From Mesorhizobium amorphae (GTDB lineage: Bacteria; Pseudomonadota; Alphaproteobacteria; Rhizobiales; Rhizobiaceae), in the NCBI GenBank assembly GCA_003240775.1, contig QFNI01000026.1:1-53041 (forward strand): a stretch of DNA of 53,041 bases, written 5' to 3'. Shown here one piece after another: positions 47,645 to 53,041 of the stretch. How positions within the stretch are numbered: the first letter of the stretch is position 1; each line of letters starts with the position of its first letter. Under the pieces are notes generated by a model. That model searched no databases and was not told the DNA's origin. It was given only the letters and a program-made list of their open reading frames with translations. Both the position numbers and the translations under genes were made by a program.

Positions 47645-49606
47645 TCAGCGCTGGTCGAAGAGCCGGTCCTGGGAGCCTGCCGGCTCGTGATGGAGCGGCT
47701 CTTCCTCGATCTTGGCGTATTCGGGCACGATGTGGGACAGAAGCTCGACCGCCCGGCCCTCGTCCTCGCGCTCGGCTGCGGCTTCCAGCTCGCCCAGGGT
47801 GCGGTGGAGCACGGAACGGTCGATCACGCGGGGCGATGCGATCACGAAACCCTCGTCGGTACGCTCGTCCTGCACCTCGGTCGGGTCGAACAGCTCCTCG
47901 TAGAGCTTCTCGCCGGGGCGCAGGCCCGTGAACACGATGTCGATGTCGGTGCGCGGGCGATAGCCGGCAAGCTCGATCATGCGCTCGGCCAGGTCCACGA
48001 TGGAGACGGGCTTGCCCATGTCGAGCACCATGATCTTGCCGCGCGCCGTCGTGGTGCGCAGGCCCCGTGCGGATGCGTGCAGCACAAGGCGCACGGCTTC
48101 GGGGATCGTCATGAAGAAGCGCACGATCTTGGGGTGCGTGACCGTCACCGGCCCGCCGGCTGCGATCTGCTCCTGGAAGCGCGGCACGACCGAGCCGGTG
48201 GAGGACAACACATTGCCGAAGCGCACCGTCTTGAAGCGCGTGCGCTTGGAGGACACGTCGAGCGCCTGGCAATAGGCCTCGGCCGCGCGCTTGGTGGCGC
48301 CCATGATGTTGGCCGGGTTCACCGCCTTGTCGGTGGAGATCATCACAAAGGTCGCGGCATCGTTCTCCAAGGCCGCGTCCGCCACGTTGCGGGTGCCCAG
48401 AACGTTGGTCTTGATGCCTTCGAGCGGGTTTCCCTCCACCAGCGGCACATGCTTGAGTGCAGCTGCGTGGAACACCACCTCGGGTTTCAGCTCTGCGAAC
48501 AGCGCGTGGATGCGCGTGCGGTCGCGCACATCGGCCACATGGGTCACGAGGTCGAGCTCGGGCGCGCGGTCGCGCAACTCGTTGTCGAGCTGGTAGATGT
48601 TGAACTCGGAATTGTCGACGATGATCAGGCGGGCGGGGTTGAGCTCGGCGATCTGCCGGCACAGCTCCGAGCCGATCGAGCCGCCGGCCCCCGTGGCCAG
48701 CACCACGCGGCCGCCGATCAGGCGCGCCACGCTCAGCATGTCCGCGCGGATCTCGGCACGGCCGAGCAGGTCGCCGATCTCGATGGGCTTGGGCTCGAGC
48801 AGGGTGGCGGAGGTGACGGATGAGGTCTCGCCGACCGCAGGGATGCGGGTCAGCTTCAGGCCGTTGGCGGTTGCGGCCTCCAGCGCGTCGCGCAGCCACT
48901 GGCGGCCGGGCGACTGCTCGGCGATCACCAGCTCGCGCACGTCGGTGCCGCGGAAGCGCAACTGGGCGAGCACGGTCTCAAGGTTCGCCATCGTGCCGAG
49001 AACGCGCACGCCCTGCACGGAGCTCGCGCTGTTGCGCTCGCGGTCGTCCAAGATGCCGGCCACGCTGAAGGGCGCAGGCTTCAGGCGCTGCACGTTGCGG
49101 ATGAAGGATTCGGCCGCATCCGTCATGCCCCAGATCAAGACCGCGCGCTCGGCCTGGAGCGGGCGGCGCGCGCGCCACAGGCCGCGGATCGAGGAGCCGT
49201 CCGTGAGCATGCGGTAGGTCAGCCGCGCCGCCATCATGGCGCCCAGCATGAACACCATGGTCAAGGGCGGCACCGAACGCGGGATGTTGTCGCCGCGCGA
49301 AACCAGGAAGCCCGCCACCGTGTAGAGCAGCACCGCCAGCACCGAGGCTTTGAGCAGCGTCTTCACCTCGGGGATCGACACGTGCCGCCAGGAGCCGTGC
49401 GGCACGCCGAACCAGGCAAAGGAGAACGCGCAGATCAGGCCGAAGCCGAGCGCCTTCTCGTAGACGCCGGGCACCGGATAGTTCCACGGCGCGCCGAGCA
49501 CCAATGTGTAGGAAAACAGAAAGGCCACCACCGAGACGGCGACGTCGTAGAGGATGATCACCCCGCGCGCCCAGGCGGCCTTGCTGACTTGCGGCTTCTT
49601 GGCCAT
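47645..49606 (-). CDS. WbpM/CapD-like nucleotide-sugar 4,6-dehydratase with membrane domain
   Basis: A 653-residue protein. Four N-terminal membrane segments (about 12-125) are followed by a CoA-binding-like Rossmann domain (about 150-270) and a dehydratase domain with ATGAGGSIGSEL (305-316). The catalytic set is the Ser-x-x-Lys of ISTDK (about 423-427) and Met435-x3-Lys439 (NIMGATK). The Tyr-to-Met change is the hallmark of WbpM-type UDP-GlcNAc 4,6-dehydratases. It would supply the 4-keto sugar for the reductase and transferase genes facing it. It converges on the O-antigen gene with only 7 bases between stops. Confidence 0.92.
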   Translation of the reverse strand: MAKKPQVSKAAWARGVIILYDVAVSVVAFLFSYTLVLGAPWNYPVPGVYEKALGFGLICAFSFAWFGVPHGSWRHVSIPEVKTLLKASVLAVLLYTVAGFLVSRGDNIPRSVPPLTMVFMLGAMMAARLTYRMLTDGSSIRGLWRARRPLQAERAVLIWGMTDAAESFIRNVQRLKPAPFSVAGILDDRERNSASSVQGVRVLGTMANLETVLAQLRFRGTDVRELVIAEQSPGRQWLRDALEAATANGLKLTRIPAVGETSSVTSATLLEPKPIEIGDLLGRAEIRADMLSVARLIGGRVVLATGAGGSIGSELCRQIAELNPARLIIVDNSEFNIYQLDNELRDRAPELDLVTHVADVRDRTRIHALFAELKPEVVFHAAALKHVPLVEGNPLEGIKTNVLGTRNVADAALENDAATFVMISTDKAVNPANIMGATKRAAEAYCQALDVSSKRTRFKTVRFGNVLSSTGSVVPRFQEQIAAGGPVTVTHPKIVRFFMTIPEAVRLVLHASARGLRTTTARGKIMVLDMGKPVSIVDLAERMIELAGYRPRTDIDIVFTGLRPGEKLYEELFDPTEVQDERTDEGFVIASPRVIDRSVLHRTLGELEAAAEREDEGRAVELLSHIVPEYAKIEEEPLHHEPAGSQDRLFDQR

Positions 49607-49881
49607 TCTCGCGCGTCCCCACATCGCCGGAGGCGATGCCCTCGCCTGTTTCAACCGCTTCTGGCGGTGCAACCTGGCCGTGTATGTTACAGCAAAGCGC
49701 GGCCGACAACAATGTTGCGCAGCCCGTCGGACGGCGATCTCCAAGTCTTGATAAGCACGATGTGGTCTAAATTGCGGTGAAGGCCCCGATCCAATCCTTG
49801 CAGCGATGATGGCGCGGGGCGCTTGACGCGAGCCCGCCTGCGGTGACTTTCACGCAAAACTTGCCGGGTTGGGAGGGCATC
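49607..49881. other. Longest intergenic stretch, divergent promoter region
   Basis: About 275 bases separate the dehydratase gene and a divergent dehydrogenase gene. It holds a perfect 11-bp palindrome, CAACAATGTTG (49707-49717), and a moderately AT-rich part at 49740-49785. No tRNA, small ORF with a ribosome site, or terminator was recognised. Promoters for both flanking genes must lie here. Confidence 0.5.
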
Positions 49882-50958
49882 ATGGCGCGTCTGCGTGTGG
49901 CGGGCATCAACTTCGACCATTTCCACATGGGCGATCTCCTGCGGGAAGCCTTCGAGCACCCCGACGCCGAGATCGTGGGCGTGTGCGACGCCTCGCCCGA
50001 GCGCATGAAGAATGCGGTGCGCAACTTCGCCATTCCGCCCGAGCGCGTGTTCTCCGATCCCGAGACCTGCATCCGCGAGACCCGGCCCGACCTCGTGATC
50101 CTCTGCCCGGCGACCGGCGAGCACGCCGATTACGTCGAGCGCGTCGCGCCTTTCGGCGTCCATGTGCTGGTGGAAAAGCCTTTCGCGGCCTCCGTGGCCG
50201 ATGCCGACCGCATGATCGCGGCCATGAAGAGGGGCGGCGGCAAGCTCGCCATCAACTGGCCGCTCGCCTGGTATCCGTCCCACAACACCGCCCGACGCCT
50301 CGTGGTCGAAGGCGCGATCGGCGATCTCATCGAGGTGCATTTCTACGACGGCAACCGCGGCCCCCTCTATCACGGGGCCGACAAGGCGGAAGTGTCCGAC
50401 GAGGCGGTCGCCGCCGCCAAGCCCAATTCTTGGTTCTACAAGCGCGCGAGCGGCGGCGGCAGCCTGCTCGACTATGTCGGCTACGGCGTCACGCTCGGCA
50501 CCTGGTTCATGGATGGCCGCGCGCCCGAGGAGGTCACCTGTATCACCGACGAGCCCAACGGTCTCGAAGTGGACGAGCATTCGGTGACAGTCTGCCGCTA
50601 CGCATCCGGCCTGTCCAAGTTCGAGACGCGCTGGGGCACCTTCTCCGACCCGTGGACGCAGCAGCCCCAGCCCAAATGCGGCTTCGTGCTGGTGGGCACG
50701 CGCGGCACGATCTCGTCCTACGACTACGACGACCATGTGACGATCCAGACCCGCGCCGAGCCGGCGCTCTGCCCGGTGCCGGTCGACGTGATCGCCGCCC
50801 CGCGCCGCAAGCCCGTGGAATACATGCTCCACGCGATCGCCCACGACAGGCCGATCGAAGGCCCGCTCGACCCCGCCCTCAGCCGCATCGGCCAGCAGAT
50901 CACCGACTCGGCCGTGCTTTCCGCGCGCGAGAAGCGCACGGTGCCGCTTCTGCCCTAG
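49882..50958 (+). CDS. Gfo/Idh/MocA-family dehydrogenase
   Basis: A 358-residue NAD(P)-dependent sugar or inositol dehydrogenase-like protein. The N-terminal strand reads LRVAGINFDHFHMGD, a variant lacking the usual GxGxxG, while EKPFAA carries the catalytic Lys. GGGSLLDYVGYGVTLGTWF lies in the substrate domain. The ATG is fixed by GGGAGGGC a few bases upstream. An in-frame ATG or other start at 49843 would add 13 residues. Neighbours suggest a sugar-catabolism unit; the substrate is unknown. Confidence 0.85.
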   Translation: MARLRVAGINFDHFHMGDLLREAFEHPDAEIVGVCDASPERMKNAVRNFAIPPERVFSDPETCIRETRPDLVILCPATGEHADYVERVAPFGVHVLVEKPFAASVADADRMIAAMKRGGGKLAINWPLAWYPSHNTARRLVVEGAIGDLIEVHFYDGNRGPLYHGADKAEVSDEAVAAAKPNSWFYKRASGGGSLLDYVGYGVTLGTWFMDGRAPEEVTCITDEPNGLEVDEHSVTVCRYASGLSKFETRWGTFSDPWTQQPQPKCGFVLVGTRGTISSYDYDDHVTIQTRAEPALCPVPVDVIAAPRRKPVEYMLHAIAHDRPIEGPLDPALSRIGQQITDSAVLSAREKRTVPLLP

Positions 50959-52049
50959 GAAAGCTCGAGGAAGCCGAGATCGCAGGGCACGCGGGTCTCC
51001 CCGCCGCCCTCGTCCCGGACGACGAGCGTGGACGCCTCTCTTTCCACGCCTGCCGCTCCGCCCGCCCAGGGCAGCGCGCCGATGATGTGGCGCATCTCCA
51101 CCGTGCCGCCGGGGTCGAGGGTGAGCCCGGTCGGCACGCTTGCCGCGTCGAGCGGGTGCGGTGTCTGGTTTGCTGACCAGCCGAGAAGCGCGCGGTTCAG
51201 CCCTTCCTCCACGCCCAGCACACCCCGGTGCCTGCCGTTCCATGGAGCGTAGTCGCGCCCGCCATTCGAGAACCAGAGCTTGGTCATGGGAAGCCGGCGG
51301 GGGTTGCGCAGGCTCAGGAAGAAATCGCTCTCCCCCTCGCGCGCCACCGCCGTCCAGCCGAGCGGCGACCCCTCGCTTTCGATGCCCGCCGCGAAATCCT
51401 CGTGCGCGTTGCCGAACGGATAGCGCGAAAGGTCGGCCTCCCCGCCATCTTGCAAAGGGAAATGCCGCGGGTCGTCCGACCGGGCGGGGTAGCGCAGGAG
51501 GGAGCGCCCGCGGGTGGGGTTCGTTTCAAGTGCCGTGGCAGGCGTTTCCCACCACCGCTTGGGCGAAAACGACAAGCGCCCGCCATGCGGCAGCGAAACC
51601 ATCGCGTGGTTGGCGGCTGCGAACGTGCCCTGCCCGCCGGTGAAGACGTGTCGCTGATAGAGAAACGGATGCCCGTCCACCAGCCGCAATTCCTTCACGA
51701 GCACGGCCCCCATGGCCGAACGGCGCAGCCGGAAGCGCGCGAGCGTTTCCCCGCCTTCCCGCAGGGTTTCGAGATGATCCCAGGCGCTGTTCGCCGGCCA
51801 GCCATGGGCGGGCGCGCCATCGGCTGACGCGTCGCCGAAGGGCGCGCAGAAGAAATCACCCGAAAGCCCCGCGAGATGGGGCGCGGCACCCGGCGGCAGG
51901 GGCTCGGCGTCATCGAGCCAAGGCGCGCGGTGCAGGGGCGCGGCGGTCTGGCCCTGCCAGGTCACGCGGAGCGCGGCCAGCATGCCGAAGCGCGTGTCGA
52001 GCGCGGCCTCGATGCCGTCCGCCGCAAAGCCCACCACGGTGTCAGCCAC
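50955..52049 (-). CDS. DUF4432/aldose-1-epimerase-like protein
   Basis: A 364-residue beta-rich protein. It has the galactose-mutarotase-like pattern GLSGDFFCAPFGD, then PAHGWPANSAWDHL, and late motifs LWFSNGGRDYAPWNGRHRGVLGVEEGL and TGLTLDPGGTVEMRHIIG. DUF4432 members are thought to be mutarotase-like carbohydrate enzymes, but none near this one is characterised to my knowledge. It is convergent with the preceding dehydrogenase (4-base overlap) and divergent from the next. Confidence 0.78.
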   Translation of the reverse strand: MADTVVGFAADGIEAALDTRFGMLAALRVTWQGQTAAPLHRAPWLDDAEPLPPGAAPHLAGLSGDFFCAPFGDASADGAPAHGWPANSAWDHLETLREGGETLARFRLRRSAMGAVLVKELRLVDGHPFLYQRHVFTGGQGTFAAANHAMVSLPHGGRLSFSPKRWWETPATALETNPTRGRSLLRYPARSDDPRHFPLQDGGEADLSRYPFGNAHEDFAAGIESEGSPLGWTAVAREGESDFFLSLRNPRRLPMTKLWFSNGGRDYAPWNGRHRGVLGVEEGLNRALLGWSANQTPHPLDAASVPTGLTLDPGGTVEMRHIIGALPWAGGAAGVEREASTLVVRDEGGGETRVPCDLGFLELS

Positions 52050-52198
52050 GATCCTCTCCTCTCATCGCTGCAAGCATTGTTTCATAGCGGCTGTCGCCAA
52101 GGGTTTCATTCATTGACCACCGGAATTTTCTGTGCGGTATTCCCGCCCACTCCCGCCGAGCCTCAAAGCCAGGGGGAGCGCACGAGGAACCGCACCGC

Positions 52199-53041
52199 AT
52201 GGTCTATGCCACCCGAGACGGCTCGGCCCATCGCCGCCTGCGGATCGGCATGGTCGGCGGCGGGCGTGACGCCTTCATCGGCGCCGTGCACCGCATGGCC
52301 ATGCGGCTCGACGACCGCATCGCGCTGGTCGCGGGCGCGCTTTCGTCCGATCCCGAGCGCTCGCGCCTGTCGGCGGAAGACATCGGCATCGACCCCGAGC
52401 GGGCCTATGCGAGCTTCGCCGAGATGGCGGAGGCCGAGGCCTCGCGCTCGGACGGCATCGAGGCCGTCGTGATCGTGACGCCCAACCATCTCCATGCGGC
52501 AGCCGCGCGCGCCTTTCTCCAGGCCGGCATCGACGTGATCTGCGACAAGCCCTTGTCGGCCACGCTCGCCGAAGCCGAGGAACTGGCCGCACTCGCGCGC
52601 GAAAGCGGGCTCGTCTTCGCGGTCACGCTCAACAACACGGGCTACGCCATGGTGCGCCATGCGCGCGAACTGGTGCAGAACGGCGCGCTCGGCGAAGTGC
52701 GCATCGTGCGCGCGGAATACATCCAGGACTGGCTGACGAACCCCATCGATGCCAATGGCAACAAGCAGGCGGAATGGCGCACCGACCCCGCCCGCGCGGG
52801 GCGCTCGGCCTGTCTCGCGGATATCGGCGTCCACGCTTTCAGCCTCGCTCACTTCGTGTCGGGCCAGGCGCCCACCTCGCTTGCAGCCGACCTGACCACT
52901 TTCGTGCCCGGCCGCAGGCTCGACGACAACGCCCATGTGCTGCTGCGCTATGCGAGCGGAGCGCGCGGCGTGCTCGTCGCGAGCCAGGTCTCGCCGGGCA
53001 ACCTCAACAATCTTTCGATCAAGGTTTACGGCGACAAAGCC
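52199..53041 (+). CDS. Gfo/Idh/MocA-family dehydrogenase, C-terminus cut by window edge
   Basis: The first 281 codons of a dehydrogenase. The Rossmann motif IGMVGGGRDAFIGAVHR is at residues 16-32 and the catalytic CDKP in place of EKP is near residue 115. The substrate domain has SACLADIGVHAFSLAHFVSG. The frame is open to the end of the window. It resembles myo-inositol 2-dehydrogenase-like and sugar-oxidising members. A 149-base divergent promoter region separates it from the DUF4432 gene. Confidence 0.86.
   Translation, partial: MVYATRDGSAHRRLRIGMVGGGRDAFIGAVHRMAMRLDDRIALVAGALSSDPERSRLSAEDIGIDPERAYASFAEMAEAEASRSDGIEAVVIVTPNHLHAAAARAFLQAGIDVICDKPLSATLAEAEELAALARESGLVFAVTLNNTGYAMVRHARELVQNGALGEVRIVRAEYIQDWLTNPIDANGNKQAEWRTDPARAGRSACLADIGVHAFSLAHFVSGQAPTSLAADLTTFVPGRRLDDNAHVLLRYASGARGVLVASQVSPGNLNNLSIKVYGDKA

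Noticed and set aside
47637..47646. Palindrome GAACGCGTTC between two convergent genes
   Set aside because: A 10-base perfect palindrome has no loop and no T-run, so it cannot act as an ordinary terminator and is short enough to be chance.
1..53041. Mobile elements, CRISPR arrays, tRNA genes and attachment sites
   Set aside because: No transposase or integrase motif, no regularly spaced repeats and no tRNA-like clover-leaf sequence was seen in any gap between genes.

Overview
The window is GC-rich, densely coded DNA from an alphaproteobacterium, most likely Hyphomicrobiales or Rhodobacterales. The grounds are the Hint_2-type protein, the cobF gene, many Gfo/Idh dehydrogenases, ribose/xylose-type sugar ABC transporters, and an O-antigen gene set that resembles the N-acetylquinovosamine genes of Rhizobium etli. 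Genus cannot be read from the sequence. No tRNA, rRNA, CRISPR array, insertion sequence or integrase was seen. No gap between genes exceeds 300 bases; the longest is about 275 bases, at 49607-49881.

Region A, about 0.5-19.1 kb, is a branched-sugar catabolism island. A GntR/FadR-type regulator heads a minus-strand unit: regulator, RuBisCO-like protein (RLP), an ApnO-like oxidoisomerase, and a xylose-isomerase-like TIM-barrel protein. Divergent from it, on the plus strand, lie a complete sugar ABC transporter, a second ApnO homologue, a Gfo/Idh dehydrogenase, an ApnL-type lactonase and an OiaK-type DUF1537 kinase. A second sugar ABC transporter follows, in which two ATPase domains and a permease are fused in one 807-residue protein. 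Together these genes match the oxidative D-apiose/D-apionate route: apiose to apionolactone, apionate, 3-oxo-isoapionate, its 4-phosphate, then an RLP. The second ApnO copy and the TIM-barrel enzyme are extras that suggest a branch or a second substrate. A partial Hint-domain gene lies at the left edge.

Region B, about 19.2-25.7 kb, is a compact plus-strand cluster of unknown substrate: GlxA-like AraC regulator, isochorismatase-like hydrolase, an orphan peptide-type solute-binding protein, an HSL-type esterase, an enolase-superfamily enzyme and an Ldh2-family protein that lacks the family's catalytic histidine. A minus-strand esterase/dioxygenase pair resembling the Mhq quinone-detoxification genes and a lone cobF follow, up to 28.2 kb.

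Region C, about 28.2-49.6 kb, is a surface-polysaccharide locus. The left arm, on the minus strand, holds two paralogous glycosyltransferases alternating with two sugar-nucleotide epimerases, headed by a radical SAM protein whose SPASM-like cysteines lie before the core. The right arm holds further glycosyltransferases, an asparagine-synthase-like amidotransferase, a dehydrogenase-acetyltransferase fusion and an aminotransferase (a 2,3-diacetamido-uronic-acid pathway). It ends in a 4-reductase, a small initiating sugar transferase, an O-antigen polymerase/ligase and a WbpM-like 4,6-dehydratase. No flippase or exporter is in the window.

Region D, 49.9 kb to the end, has two Gfo/Idh dehydrogenases (the second cut by the edge) around a DUF4432 mutarotase-like gene. 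It looks like the start of another sugar-utilisation cluster.
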